A DNA stretch of 64,000 bases from Chromobacterium alticapitis (GTDB lineage: Bacteria > Pseudomonadota > Gammaproteobacteria > Burkholderiales > Chromobacteriaceae): the NCBI RefSeq assembly GCF_002924365.1, contig NZ_PQWB01000024.1, positions 26,298 through 90,297 of the forward strand. Direction: 5' to 3'. A model generated the notes under the pieces. It had not been told where the DNA came from. It did not search any database and was given only the letters and a program-made list of their open reading frames with translations. Shown one piece after another: positions 1 to 8,790 of this stretch. Every line of letters starts with the position of its first letter. Position 1 is the first letter of the stretch. The position numbers were made by a program, and so were the translations under genes.

Positions 1-435
1 CTCGGACACCTCCATGCCGGGCACGGCCTCCAGCACGAATATCACGCTGCCGGCCGGCATGCTGCGCAGCAGCGGCTCGTCCAGCGAGGTCATGGCGATA
101 TGGACGAAAGCGCGCCGATAAGCCAGCAGGCGGAAAATGTCCATATTCTGCAGCGTCGCCAGCAGCAGGCGGTCGAACTCCTGCTGCTTGCCGGCCTCGA
201 TATTGCGCTTGCCCTGGCGCACGAAAAAATCATAGGCCACCACGCGGCGCTGCTTGTCCATCACCGGCTGGTGCGAAACAAAGCCCAGCGTGGCGGGCAA
301 CTCCTCGGCGGGCTGCTCAGGCGGCAGCTCCACCATCATATCGCTTGGCGCATCCTGCGGCGGCGAGGCTTCCTTCTCGTCGCTTCCGCTCTTTTTCAGG
401 CGTCCGGTCAGGCCATCGATCAGGCTTTTCAGCAT
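1..435 (-). CDS. EAL/HDOD-type signalling protein, N-terminal part (cut by window edge)
   Basis: The reading frame is open from an ATG at 433-435 to base 1, so only the first 145 residues are visible. The first 45 residues are charged and proline-rich. After them comes FVSHQPVMDKQRRVVAYDFF, which resembles the start of the EAL-like domain in EAL-HDOD (YuxH-type) proteins, where a QPI.D...V.AYELL pattern is typical. Such proteins are cytoplasmic signalling scaffolds and many have lost phosphodiesterase activity; the catalytic segment of this one lies outside the window. It lies 57 bp downstream of aroC on the same strand, so co-transcription is possible. The family call is from sequence pattern only, and the C-terminal HDOD domain is not visible. 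Confidence 0.6.
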   Translation of the reverse strand, partial: MLKSLIDGLTGRLKKSGSDEKEASPPQDAPSDMMVELPPEQPAEELPATLGFVSHQPVMDKQRRVVAYDFFVRQGKRNIEAGKQQEFDRLLLATLQNMDIFRLLAYRRAFVHIAMTSLDEPLLRSMPAGSVIFVLEAVPGMEVSE

Positions 436-492
436 GGTGCGATCCCAGTTTGAAACGGCCGCCTTCGCGGCGGCCGGCATCCAGATAGAATT

Positions 493-1593
493 CTAGCCGA
501 TGCGGCCGGCAATTCTCGGCGTTTCCACCGAGACGTCGCCGCATTGCGCGCGGTGGCGCAGCGCGTGGTCGATCAACACCAGGGCCAGCATCGCCTCGGC
601 GATGGGCGTGGCGCGGATGCCGACGCAAGGGTCGTGCCGGCCGTGGGTTTCCATCGTTATCGCTTCGCCTTGCTTGTTGATGGAGCGGCGCGGCTGGGCG
701 ATGGACGAAGTAGGCTTGATGGCGATGGAGACGTCGATCTGCTGGCCGGTGGAGATGCCGCCCAGCACGCCGCCCGCGTGGTTGCTGGCGAAGCCTTGCG
801 GCGTCAGCTCGTCGCCGTGCTCGCTGCCCTTCTGCGTCACGCAGCCGAAACCGGCGCCGATCTCCACGCCCTTGACCGCGTTGATGCTCATCATGGCGTA
901 GGCGATGTCTGCGTCCAGCCGGTCGAACACCGGCTCGCCCCAGCCCACCGGCACATTGTCCGCCACCACGCGCAACCGCGCCCCTATCGAATCCAGGCTT
1001 TTGCGGATGGCGTCCATATAGTCCTCCAGCCGCGGCACGATGTCCGGATCGGCGCTGAAGAAGGGATTGCCGCCCACGTGCTCCCAGCCCTTGAACGGAA
1101 TGGCCACCTCGCCGATCTGGGTCATGTGGCCGCGGATCACGATGCCGTGTTTCTCGCTCAGCCATTTCTTGGCGATGGCGCCGGCCGCCACGCGCACCGC
1201 AGTTTCGCGCGCCGACGAGCGGCCGCCGCCGCGCGGATCGCGCACGCCGTACTTGTGCCAGTAGCAATAGTCGGCGTGGCCGGGGCGGAAGGTTTCAGCG
1301 ATATTGCCGTAGTCCTTGCTGCGCTGGTCGGTATTGCGGATCAACAGCGCGATGGGCGTGCCGGTGGTCTTGCCCTCGTAGACGCCGGACAGGATTTCCA
1401 CGGTATCCGGCTCGCGGCGCTGGGTCACGTGGCGGCTGGTGCCGGGCTTGCGCCGGTCCAGCTCCAGCTGGATGTCGGCCTCCGTCAGCGCCAGTCCCGG
1501 CGGGCAGCCGTCCACCACGCAGCCTATGCCAGGCCCGTGGCTTTCGCCGAAGGAAGTTACCGTGAACAAGCGTCCCATGCTATTGCCCGACAT
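493..1593 (-). CDS. aroC: Chorismate synthase
   Basis: This enzyme converts 5-enolpyruvylshikimate-3-phosphate to chorismate, the last shared step of aromatic amino acid synthesis. It needs reduced FMN and acts in the cytoplasm. The 366-residue protein starts [20 protein letters not shown], which lines up end to end with the E. coli AroC start and so supports this ATG rather than the internal MGRLF. Other family signatures are [28 protein letters not shown] and, near the C-terminus, [17 protein letters not shown]. Length is normal for the family. It is divergent from the ethanolamine operon with about 205 bp between the start codons. Nothing unusual is seen. Confidence 0.97.
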   Translation of the reverse strand: MSGNSMGRLFTVTSFGESHGPGIGCVVDGCPPGLALTEADIQLELDRRKPGTSRHVTQRREPDTVEILSGVYEGKTTGTPIALLIRNTDQRSKDYGNIAETFRPGHADYCYWHKYGVRDPRGGGRSSARETAVRVAAGAIAKKWLSEKHGIVIRGHMTQIGEVAIPFKGWEHVGGNPFFSADPDIVPRLEDYMDAIRKSLDSIGARLRVVADNVPVGWGEPVFDRLDADIAYAMMSINAVKGVEIGAGFGCVTQKGSEHGDELTPQGFASNHAGGVLGGISTGQQIDVSIAIKPTSSIAQPRRSINKQGEAITMETHGRHDPCVGIRATPIAEAMLALVLIDHALRHRAQCGDVSVETPRIAGRIG

Positions 1594-1713
1594 CTGTTAT
1601 TCCCCTGCTCCGATGGATATTCCGATCGATTCTAGCATGGTGCGCGCCGCAACCGTCCATGCACCGACCGAGGGCGCGCAGCATGACTACGGCATTGAAA
1701 CCAACCTGAAACA

Positions 1714-1730
1714 CTGGCATTCTTTTTGCA
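1714..1730 (+). promoter_or_regulatory. Candidate sigma-54 (-24/-12) promoter of eat-eutBC
   Basis: The sequence CTGGCATTCTTTTTGCA has the GG and GC elements exactly 10 bases apart, as the TGGCAC-N5-TTGC consensus requires; only the C of TGGCAC is changed to T. It sits about 70 bp before the eat start codon, giving a predicted transcript start near 1741. A GCATGG...CCATGC inverted pair at 1635-1662 could be an upstream activator site. From what I recall, the Pseudomonas eat-eutBC operon depends on a sigma-54 activator (EatR), which fits. No such activator gene is visible in this window. Confidence 0.6.
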
Positions 1731-1798
1731 TAAGCTGGCGATGCGGCGCGGGCCGCCCTTCCCGAGCGGAAGGCCACCTTATCAGACAGGAGTCTGCC

Positions 1799-3214
1799 AT
1801 GAACGCATCGACACACGGCCTCGCGCGCAAGCTGGGCGGCTGGCAATTATGGGGCATCGCCGTCGGACTGGTGATTTCCGGCGAATATTTCGGCTGGAGC
1901 TATGGCTGGGCGCAGGCCGGCACGCTGGGCTTCCTCTGCGCCACGCTGTTCGTCGCGCTGATGTACACCGCCTTCATCTTCAGCTTCACCGAACTGACCA
2001 CGGCCATTCCGCATGCCGGCGGGCCCTTCGCCTACGCTCGCCGCGCCTTCGGGCCGCTGGGAGGCTTTTTCGCCGGCTTCGCCACCTTGTGCGAATTCGT
2101 ATTCGCGCCGCCCGCCATCGCGCTGGCCATAGGCGCTTACCTTAATGTGCAGTTCCCGTCGCTGGCGCCCAAGTGGACCGCCTGCGGCGCCTACCTGGTG
2201 TTCATGGCGCTGAACATCGTCGGCGTCGGCATCGCCGCCATGTTCGAACTCGCCGTCACCCTGCTGGCCATCTTCGAGCTGCTGGTGTTCATGGGCGTGG
2301 TGGCGCCGGGCTTCAGCTGGGACCACTTTCTGCATCACGGCTGGGCCGGCCAGGACGCCTTTCACTGGGGCGCCGTCGGCGGCATGTTCGCCGCCCTGCC
2401 CTTCGCCATCTGGTTCTTTCTGGCGATAGAAGGCGCGGCCATGGCGGCCGAAGAAGCCAAGGATCCGGCGCGAACCATTCCACGCGCCTACATCGCCGGC
2501 ATCCTTACCTTGGTGGCGCTGGCTTTCGGCGTGATGATCATGGCCGGCGGCGCCGGCGACTGGAGCCGGCTGGCCAATATCAACGACCCGCTGCCGCAGG
2601 CGATGAAGCTGATCGTGGGGGAGCACAGCGGCTGGCTGCATATGCTGGTTTGGCTGGGCCTATTCGGTCTGGTGGCTTCGTTCCACGGCATCATCATGGG
2701 CTATTCGCGGCAAATCTTCGCCCTGGCGCGCGCCGGCTACCTGCCGCGCGCGCTGGCCGCCATCCATCCGCGCTTCCAGACGCCGCACCGAGCGATACTG
2801 GCCGGCGGCGTGGTCGGCATCGCCGCCATTTTCAGCGATGACCTGGTGCAGATCGCCGGCCAGCCGCTGACCGCCAACATCGTCACGCTGTCGGTGTTCG
2901 GCGCCATCGTCATGTACATCGTGTCCATGCTGGCGCTGTTCCGGCTGCGCGGCCGCGAGCCTGTCCTTTACCGCCCCTACGCCGCGCCCGGCTACCCCTG
3001 GCTGCCGGCATTGGCGCTGGGCTGTTCCGTCATCTGCCTGATCGCCATGATCTATTACAACCTGCTGCTGGCCGCCATCTTCTCCGCCATGCTGGCCGCC
3101 GCTTACCTGTACTTCCTCGCCACCGCCCGCCAGCGTGCCGAGGCTGCCGACGACGCTCTGCTGAGCGGCGCGCCGTCCGAAGCCCAAGCGGAACCCATCA
3201 AGGCGCCGACATGA
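1799..3214 (+). CDS. eat: Ethanolamine permease (APC superfamily)
   Basis: Predicted inner-membrane importer of ethanolamine. The 471-residue protein has about 12 hydrophobic segments and the amino acid-polyamine-organocation layout, with conserved GEYFGWSYGW near residues 28-37 and FFLAIEGAAMAAEEAKDP in the middle. The start at 1799 has AGGAG six bases upstream. The frame stays open upstream to 1439, but that extension runs over aroC and the promoter. The stop overlaps the eutB start in ATGA. Translational coupling to both subunits of ethanolamine ammonia-lyase makes ethanolamine the likely substrate. There are no microcompartment genes nearby, so this is the short Pseudomonas-like version of the pathway. 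Confidence 0.92.
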   Translation: MNASTHGLARKLGGWQLWGIAVGLVISGEYFGWSYGWAQAGTLGFLCATLFVALMYTAFIFSFTELTTAIPHAGGPFAYARRAFGPLGGFFAGFATLCEFVFAPPAIALAIGAYLNVQFPSLAPKWTACGAYLVFMALNIVGVGIAAMFELAVTLLAIFELLVFMGVVAPGFSWDHFLHHGWAGQDAFHWGAVGGMFAALPFAIWFFLAIEGAAMAAEEAKDPARTIPRAYIAGILTLVALAFGVMIMAGGAGDWSRLANINDPLPQAMKLIVGEHSGWLHMLVWLGLFGLVASFHGIIMGYSRQIFALARAGYLPRALAAIHPRFQTPHRAILAGGVVGIAAIFSDDLVQIAGQPLTANIVTLSVFGAIVMYIVSMLALFRLRGREPVLYRPYAAPGYPWLPALALGCSVICLIAMIYYNLLLAAIFSAMLAAAYLYFLATARQRAEAADDALLSGAPSEAQAEPIKAPT

Positions 3215-4593
3215 GCCACGCCATCGCCATAGGCCCGCGCCGCTATCGTTTCGACGACTTGAAGACGCTGCTGGCGCGCGCCAGCCCGCTGCGCTCCGGC
3301 GACCAGTTGGCCGGCCTAGCCGCCGCCAGCGCCGAGGAGCGGGTGGCGGCGCAGATGTGCCTGGCCGACCTGCCGCTGACCGTCTTTCTCAACGAGGCGC
3401 TGATCCCGTACGAGGAAGACGAAGTCACCCGGCTGATCCTGGACGGCCACGACAGGGCCGCCTTCGCCGCCGTCTCCCACCTGACCGTGGGCGGCCTGCG
3501 CGATTGGCTGCTGTCCGACGCCGCCACCGCGGAAACGCTGGCGGCGCTGGCTCCCGGCCTCACCCCGGAAATGGCGGCGGCCGTGTCCAAGCTGATGCGC
3601 AACCAGGACCTGGTGCAGGCGGCGCGCAAATGCCGCGTCGTCACCGCCTTCCGCAACACCCAGGGCCTGCCGGGACGGATGGGCGTGCGGCTGCAGCCCA
3701 ACCATCCGGCTGACGACGCGCGCGCCATCGCCGCCGCCACGCTGGACGGCTTGCTCTACGGCGCCGGCGACGCGGTGATCGGCATCAACCCGGCCGGCGA
3801 CAGCCCCGACGACATCCGCGGCTTGCTGACCCTGCTGGACGAGGTGCGCCAGCGCTACGCCATCCCCACCCAAAGCTGCGTGCTGACCCACGTCACCAGC
3901 ACGCTGAACCTGATCCGCCAGGGCGCGCCGGTGGACCTGGTGTTCCAGTCCATAGCCGGCACCGAAAAAGCCAACGCCGGCTTCGGCGTCAGCCTCGCCG
4001 TACTGGACGAGGCCTATCAGGCGGCGCGGGAGCTGCAGCGCGGCACGGCGGGCGGCAACGTGATGTATTTCGAGACCGGCCAGGGCAGCGCGCTGTCGGC
4101 CAACGCCCACTGGGGCGTAGACCAGCAGACCTGCGAGGCGCGCGCCTACGCGGTGGCGCGCCGCTACTCGCCGCTGCTGGTCAACACCGTGGTCGGCTTC
4201 ATCGGTCCGGAGTATCTGTACAACGGCAAGCAGATCCTCCGCGCCGGGCTGGAAGACCATTTCTGCGGCAAGCTCCTGGGCCTGCCGATGGGCTGCGACA
4301 TCTGCTACACCAATCACGCCGAGGCCGACCAGGACGATATGGATGGGCTGCTGACCTTGCTGGGCGTGGCCGGAACGCATTTCATCATCGGCGTGCCCGG
4401 CGCCGACGACATCATGCTGGGCTACCAGAGCACCTCGTTTCACGATGCGCTCTATCTGCGCAATGTGCTTGGGCTCAAACGCGCGCCGGAGTTCGAGGAC
4501 TGGCTGGAAGCGATGGAGATCACCCGCGGCGGCAAGTTGCTGCCTCAGGATAGGAAGCAGCGCCTGCTGGCGCTGATGGAGGGCGTGGCGTGA
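3211..4593 (+). CDS. eutB: Ethanolamine ammonia-lyase, large subunit
   Basis: Catalytic subunit of the adenosylcobalamin-dependent enzyme that splits ethanolamine into acetaldehyde and ammonia. At 460 residues it is close to the usual 453-467. Family signatures include RNQDLVQAARKCRVVTAFR, FRNTQGLPGRMGVRLQPNHP, GDAVIGINPAGD, FETGQGSALSANAH and LGLPMGCDICYTNHAEADQ. It starts within the eat stop (ATGA overlap) and overlaps eutC by four bases, so the three genes form one unit. Acetaldehyde made here could enter central metabolism through an acetaldehyde dehydrogenase; AdhE is encoded far away at 55.6-58.3 kb. No B12 riboswitch is seen. Confidence 0.97.
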   Translation: MSHAIAIGPRRYRFDDLKTLLARASPLRSGDQLAGLAAASAEERVAAQMCLADLPLTVFLNEALIPYEEDEVTRLILDGHDRAAFAAVSHLTVGGLRDWLLSDAATAETLAALAPGLTPEMAAAVSKLMRNQDLVQAARKCRVVTAFRNTQGLPGRMGVRLQPNHPADDARAIAAATLDGLLYGAGDAVIGINPAGDSPDDIRGLLTLLDEVRQRYAIPTQSCVLTHVTSTLNLIRQGAPVDLVFQSIAGTEKANAGFGVSLAVLDEAYQAARELQRGTAGGNVMYFETGQGSALSANAHWGVDQQTCEARAYAVARRYSPLLVNTVVGFIGPEYLYNGKQILRAGLEDHFCGKLLGLPMGCDICYTNHAEADQDDMDGLLTLLGVAGTHFIIGVPGADDIMLGYQSTSFHDALYLRNVLGLKRAPEFEDWLEAMEITRGGKLLPQDRKQRLLALMEGVA

Positions 4594-5390
4594 AAGAAAA
4601 GCAAAATCCCATCACCGAGGACGGCTGGAGCGAGCTGTCCCGCCTCACCGCCGCCCGCATCGCGCTGGGCCGCGCCGGCAACAGCCTGCCCTGCCGGGAA
4701 ACCTTGCGCTTCGCGTTGGCCCATGCCCAGGCGCGCGACGCGGTGCATACCCCGCTGGATGCTTCCGCGCTGGCCGAGGAACTGGCGACGGATGGCCATC
4801 GCGTCATCGACATCCGCAGCGCCGCCTCCAGCCGCCCCGAATACCTGCAGCGGCCGGACCTGGGCCGCAGGCTGGACGACGCCAGCCGCGCGCGGTTGGC
4901 GGCCGAACCGGACAAGGGCTGCGACCTGCTGATCCTCATCGGAGACGGCCTGTCCTCGCGCGCGCCGGCCCTGCACGCTGCGCCGTTGCTGCGCGAGCTG
5001 CTGCCGCGGGTGCGGGAGATGGGCTTGCGCGTCGGCCCGCTGCTGATCGCGCGCGAGGCGCGGGTGGCGCTGGGCGACGAAGCAGGAGAAATCATGGTCG
5101 CAAGAATGACGGCGATGCTGATAGGCGAGCGGCCCGGCCTCAGTTCGCCGGACAGCCTGGGCCTGTACCTGACCGCCGCGCCGCTCGCCGGCCGCAGCGA
5201 CGCCGAACGCAACTGCATATCCAATGTGCGGCCGGACGGCCTGCCCTATCCGCTGGCCGCCTTCAAGCTGGCCTGGCTGATAGACGCCGCGCTGCGCCAG
5301 CCTACCGGGGTGGGATTGAAAGACGGCAGCGCCGCCGATCCGCGCTGGGCGGCGCTGTTGGCGAGGCAGGCCTGCTTAGCTCAACGCTAA
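4590..5390 (+). CDS. eutC: Ethanolamine ammonia-lyase, small subunit
   Basis: Small subunit that pairs with EutB and helps bind the adenosylcobalamin cofactor. It has 266 residues, somewhat shorter than the enteric protein (about 295) because of a shorter N-terminal tail. Recognisable features are the ATARIALGRAG-like SRLTAARIALGRAGNSLP near the N-terminus, DLLILIGDGLSSRA around residues 110-123, MLIGERPGLSSPDSLGLYLT around 172-191, and NCISNVRPDGLPYPLAAFKL. The start codon is GTG in a GTGA overlap with the eutB stop, which suggests tight translational coupling. No clear terminator follows: the CTTAGC/GCTAAG hairpin at the stop codon has no T-run. Confidence 0.95.
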   Translation: MKEKQNPITEDGWSELSRLTAARIALGRAGNSLPCRETLRFALAHAQARDAVHTPLDASALAEELATDGHRVIDIRSAASSRPEYLQRPDLGRRLDDASRARLAAEPDKGCDLLILIGDGLSSRAPALHAAPLLRELLPRVREMGLRVGPLLIAREARVALGDEAGEIMVARMTAMLIGERPGLSSPDSLGLYLTAAPLAGRSDAERNCISNVRPDGLPYPLAAFKLAWLIDAALRQPTGVGLKDGSAADPRWAALLARQACLAQR

Positions 5391-5782
5391 GAGCCTGCTC
5401 CAAAGGCATGGTCTTGAATCCGCTGCGCGGATGATGGTTCTTGCCGGGGCGGCCCTCCACCCCTAAAGGCCACCCTGCAAGCCAGGCCTGCGGCTCCCCG
5501 TCGGGTCCCGTCAGGCCCGAGGCGCGGCTGAACTCGCGATTTGCTAACGTCAAATCGCTCAAACAGACAGCCGCTTATAACCTCGGGCCTGCCACCCAGC
5601 GGCAGGCTTGAAAGGACCTTGGCGCATCGCAAAAGTACTTGCACCCATGCCAGGCGCCAAAACCATATGGTAGTGAACCCGCCTTGAGTATGCAGCTCAA
5701 TAGATAAAACCCAAGACAAGACGGACGGTTTAAACATACAACAGTCAGGTGCGATTCAGCATCAGTCGTGCGTTCGCAAACC
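5391..5782. other. 392-bp intergenic stretch with hairpins, no convincing gene
   Basis: No supported gene lies here. The stretch contains a 15-base hairpin ATCCGCTGCGCGGAT (5418-5432) and a perfect 8-bp stem GCGATTTG/CAAATCGC with a 7-base loop (5536-5558). Between them is a GC-rich block. A minus-strand frame at 5302-5562 reads like a peptide but has no recognisable domain and no good ribosome site. A near-copy of the first hairpin, ATCCGCTTCGCGGAT, occurs at 48506-48520 downstream of mfd. The stretch may be a repeated extragenic element, which cannot be shown from one window. Confidence 0.4.
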
Positions 5783-6412
5783 TCACCACGGCAAGCTGCC
5801 GCCCTGCCGGCGATACCAGCCGGTGACGGATAGCCGCTGCCGCTTGGCCGGCAGCACTTCGTGCCAGAAACGGTCGGCCAGGAACAGCACCAGCGTGCCG
5901 GCGTCCGGCTCCACGTCGATGAACTGCCCGCAAGCCTCGTCCAGATACAGGCGGATCTGGCCGCCGGCATCGGCCGGCCAGTTTTCATTGAGATAGAACA
6001 CCGTGGTCAAGGTGCGCGCGTCGTCGTCCTGAAAGCGGTCCAGATGCTTTTTATAGAACGCGCCCTCCGGGTAGACGGCGAAGTGAGACTCCAGCTCGGC
6101 CAGGCCCAGATACAGGCCGCGGTTCACCGCCTGCATGATTTCGTCCATCGCGGCGTTGTAGGCACGCACCGCCGGCAGTTCATCCACCTGATCCAGCCAC
6201 AACACCGAGTCGGAGCGGATCTCGGCGCGGCGCGCCTGGCCACCGGCGCGGCCGGTAGCGGCTTCGTGGAAGCGGCCCTCGTCCCACACTTGCAGGCAGG
6301 CCTCACGCAAATTGGCGGTCAAGTCGACCGGCAGGGCCTGGGGAATAACGATCCAGCCTTGGTCGGCCAGGGTATCGAGTACGGCGTCGAGATCGAATCG
6401 CAGCGCGGTCAT
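5783..6412 (-). CDS. 2-oxoglutarate/Fe(II)-dependent oxygenase (prolyl hydroxylase-like)
   Basis: Predicted cytoplasmic non-heme iron oxygenase of 209 residues. The iron triad is visible as H123 and D125 in KKHLDRF and H184 in RFWHEVLPA, and the 2-oxoglutarate-binding arginine is R193 in QRLSVTGWYRR. The order H-x-D ... H ... R and the GG-Q-I-R-LYL strand match the 2OG-FeII_Oxy_3 (SM-20/EGLN-like) fold. The ATG at 6412 is preferred over an upstream TTG because AGCAGG sits six bases before it. The substrate is unknown; bacterial relatives hydroxylate proteins such as EF-Tu, or small molecules. It lies 79 bp from the hydrolase upstream on the same strand. Confidence 0.82.
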   Translation of the reverse strand: MTALRFDLDAVLDTLADQGWIVIPQALPVDLTANLREACLQVWDEGRFHEAATGRAGGQARRAEIRSDSVLWLDQVDELPAVRAYNAAMDEIMQAVNRGLYLGLAELESHFAVYPEGAFYKKHLDRFQDDDARTLTTVFYLNENWPADAGGQIRLYLDEACGQFIDVEPDAGTLVLFLADRFWHEVLPAKRQRLSVTGWYRRQGGSLPW

Positions 6413-6491
6413 ATAGATCCTGCTCAAAAAACGGGCTGACGCTTTCTACCACAAGCCGCGCCACAAGGCGAATGCGCCGAATCAACTCCGC

Positions 6492-7409
6492 TCAATAATT
6501 TTCCGTCACCGCATCATATCGCCCCGCCAGCCAATCCAGCGCCAGCGGAAAGTGGTCGCGCGGCGCGTCTGGATGGGTCAGCAGGGACACGTGGTTGTAA
6601 TCGTGTAGGTGGCCGGCCCGCCTGCCTAATAGATGCAGGCGGGATAGATGCGAACCGGATTCGTCGCGGAAGCGGCGCACATCCTCCGGGTGGCCGCGGC
6701 AAGGGTCGTTGACGGCGGCGAAATACAGAATCGGCGGCAAATGGCCGGCCCGCGCCGCGGCGGCGTAGTCGAAACCGTCGTCGCTGTCCACCCAGGGCTT
6801 GGGCTGGGCCCATAGCTTGCTTTGCAGATGGCTCTTATCGCTTTCATCGTCCGCGCCCAGCCGGATGCGCCGCGCCGGCAGATAGCCAAAGGCCTTGATC
6901 AGCCAACGCGAGGCGGTGTTCCACATGAAATCCACCTCGATCAGCTTGTTCAGATTGCGCACCCGCACGCTGCGCTTGGAGCCGAAATACACCACACTGG
7001 CCACTTGGGCGGCGATGCTCGGGAAACGGGCCAGGCAGCTGCTCATATGCACGCCGCCCCAAGAGTGGGCCACCCAATGCACCGACTGGCCGCCGCTCAT
7101 GCCGCGGACGAAGGCGTGCAATGCCGGCAGGTCTTCGCAGATGGTTTCCGTCTGGCCATGGCGCGAGGCGCGGCTGATCTTCGGCGTGCTGCGGCCTCGG
7201 CCGCGCAAGTCCGCCACGTACACGTCGTAGCCGGCATCGGCCAGGAAATGGGCCAGTCCCTTGCCGGAATCCGTGTAAAAGATGCGTCCGTTGGCCATCA
7301 CGCCGTGCGCCATCAACACCGGTGCGCCGCCGTCGCGCCCTATGCGCTTGACGAACAGCCGCTCGCCGTCGCCCACCGGCACGTATAAATCCTGCTGCAG
7401 TTTCTCCAT
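6492..7409 (-). CDS. Alpha/beta hydrolase
   Basis: A 305-residue serine hydrolase without a signal peptide, so probably cytoplasmic. An oxyanion-hole region MAHGVMANGRIFY (about 33-45) is followed by a conserved ADLRGRGRS turn and the nucleophile elbow AHSWGG with Ser116. The likely catalytic histidine is in HDYNHVSLL near the C-terminus, and an acidic residue precedes it in AVNDPCRG. The layout resembles lipases and esterases acting on acyl chains. The start is supported by GAGGAAA upstream of the ATG. It is flanked by the oxygenase and the MFS gene on the same strand, with short gaps of 79 and 58 bp. The substrate cannot be inferred. Confidence 0.8.
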   Translation of the reverse strand: MEKLQQDLYVPVGDGERLFVKRIGRDGGAPVLMAHGVMANGRIFYTDSGKGLAHFLADAGYDVYVADLRGRGRSTPKISRASRHGQTETICEDLPALHAFVRGMSGGQSVHWVAHSWGGVHMSSCLARFPSIAAQVASVVYFGSKRSVRVRNLNKLIEVDFMWNTASRWLIKAFGYLPARRIRLGADDESDKSHLQSKLWAQPKPWVDSDDGFDYAAAARAGHLPPILYFAAVNDPCRGHPEDVRRFRDESGSHLSRLHLLGRRAGHLHDYNHVSLLTHPDAPRDHFPLALDWLAGRYDAVTENY

Positions 7410-7467
7410 GGTTTCCTCGCTGGATCATGCCCTTGCCGTCTGCGCGGCAATTCAAGCAAACGCTTGA

Positions 7468-8685
7468 TCATGACAAAGAACCCGGCAAAGCGGAAGCATG
7501 GATGCGCTTCTCCCCCGCGGCCCCTTGCAAACGCAGCCGTTCGCTGAACAGCGCCAGTCCCGCGCCCAGCGCGCACAGCAGGGCCAGCATGGCAAACAGC
7601 AGCCAGGCAGGGCCATGCGCCAGCAGCGCACCCGCCAGCGCCGGCCCCAGCGCGCCGCCCAGCGTGGCCAGGTTTTGCGCGCCGTAATAGCTGCCCTTCA
7701 GCGCCTCCGGCGCGATGGCGTCGACATACAGATATTCCGCCGGCACCAGCACCACCTCGCCCAGCGTGAACAGGGCGATGGCCGCGCACATCATGGGCAG
7801 GCTGTCTGCGCCGCCCAGCCACAACATGCCGGCAGCGATCAACAAAAAGCCGCCGGCTACGGCGCGGATCAGCCGCTTAGGCTTCAGCAGCCGGCCCAAG
7901 GGGTATTGCAGCGCCACGACCACGATGGCGTTGCAACTGATCAAGACGGACATCCAGCGCATGGCCTCCGCCTCGCTCATCCTCGTCAGCAGATAGAGCG
8001 GCAGATAGCTGGAAAAACGGCCATACACCACATAGGCCAACAGGCTGCTCAGCGTGAACCACACCAGCACGCGGTCGCCGGCCAGGGTGCGCAAGGTTGC
8101 GGCGAAACCCTCAGGCAGCACCGCCATATCGCGCGGAAACGACGGCAGGCGCGGCTGGGTCAGCAAGCCGGCAAACGCCAGCAAGCCGCCCAGCCAGAAC
8201 GGCGCCAGCTCGTTCCACAGCAGCATGCCGCTGCACAATAGTGGCCCCACCGCCCAGGCCACATTGGCCAGGGTGTAGCGCATGGAAAAGGCCTTGGCGC
8301 GCTGCGCTTCCGCTACCAGATCACTCAAAATCGCCTTCACCGCGATGCCATACAGCGTCATCGCCAGCTCGCCAGCCGCCAGCGCCGTCACCACCACGGC
8401 ATAGCCATGGCCATACGGCAGCAGCGCGCTGCCCAGGCCCATCAACACAGCCGCCGCGCGCAAAACCGGCCCGCGCGGCAGGCGATCCAGCCAGTAGCCG
8501 CCGTACAAGCCGAACAGCGCCGAGGCCAGCAGCACCGCGCCCAATAAGCCGCCGGTGGCCTGCAGGCTCAAACCAAGCTGCCTGGCCAGGGCCAGCACCA
8601 ACAGCGGCGTGATCGCCGCGCGCGACAATGACAACAGGAACGAAGACAGCAGAATGCGGCGCACGATGGGGGAATGCAGCGACAC
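7468..8685 (-). CDS. MFS efflux transporter paired with an SgrR-like regulator
   Basis: A 405-residue inner-membrane protein with about 12 transmembrane segments. It shows the major facilitator pattern, with a GGYWLDRLPRGPVLR loop between helices 2 and 3. The start codon is GTG, with AAGGTG upstream. It resembles multidrug/sugar-efflux MFS proteins, but the substrate cannot be told. It is divergent from the SgrR-like gene at 8791, with about 105 bp between the starts. In enterics sgrR is divergent from, or near, the sugar efflux gene setA, so a regulator-transporter pairing is likely. The same pairing occurs again at 21.6-23.7 kb, where the transporter is truncated. Confidence 0.8.
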   Translation of the reverse strand: MSLHSPIVRRILLSSFLLSLSRAAITPLLVLALARQLGLSLQATGGLLGAVLLASALFGLYGGYWLDRLPRGPVLRAAAVLMGLGSALLPYGHGYAVVVTALAAGELAMTLYGIAVKAILSDLVAEAQRAKAFSMRYTLANVAWAVGPLLCSGMLLWNELAPFWLGGLLAFAGLLTQPRLPSFPRDMAVLPEGFAATLRTLAGDRVLVWFTLSSLLAYVVYGRFSSYLPLYLLTRMSEAEAMRWMSVLISCNAIVVVALQYPLGRLLKPKRLIRAVAGGFLLIAAGMLWLGGADSLPMMCAAIALFTLGEVVLVPAEYLYVDAIAPEALKGSYYGAQNLATLGGALGPALAGALLAHGPAWLLFAMLALLCALGAGLALFSERLRLQGAAGEKRIHASALPGSLS

Positions 8686-8729
8686 GGCAACACCTTGAAA
8701 TCAAATGGAACGAAGGCAGTATGTTTGAG

Positions 8730-8760
8730 AAAGCGGAATATAAAAATGGATATAATCCAT
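8730..8760. promoter_or_regulatory. Candidate shared operator between MFS and SgrR-like gene (copy 1)
   Basis: This AT-rich block begins AAAGCGGAATATAAAAATGG and ends in a perfect palindrome, ATGGAT-ATA-ATCCAT (8746-8760). A closely similar block, AAAGCGGAGATAAAAAAGGA, lies in the matching position of the second SgrR/MFS intergenic region at 21990. Conservation between two otherwise diverged intergenic regions suggests a binding site for the adjacent regulators or a shared promoter; TATAAT lies inside it. Confidence 0.5.
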
Positions 8761-8790
8761 AATAAATACTTCCTTTTTTAAGGGGACGGC

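Noticed and set aside
5302..5562. An 86-residue minus-strand frame after eutC
   Set aside because: It overlaps the eutC end, lacks a ribosome site and covers a hairpin-rich stretch that is more likely a repeated non-coding element.
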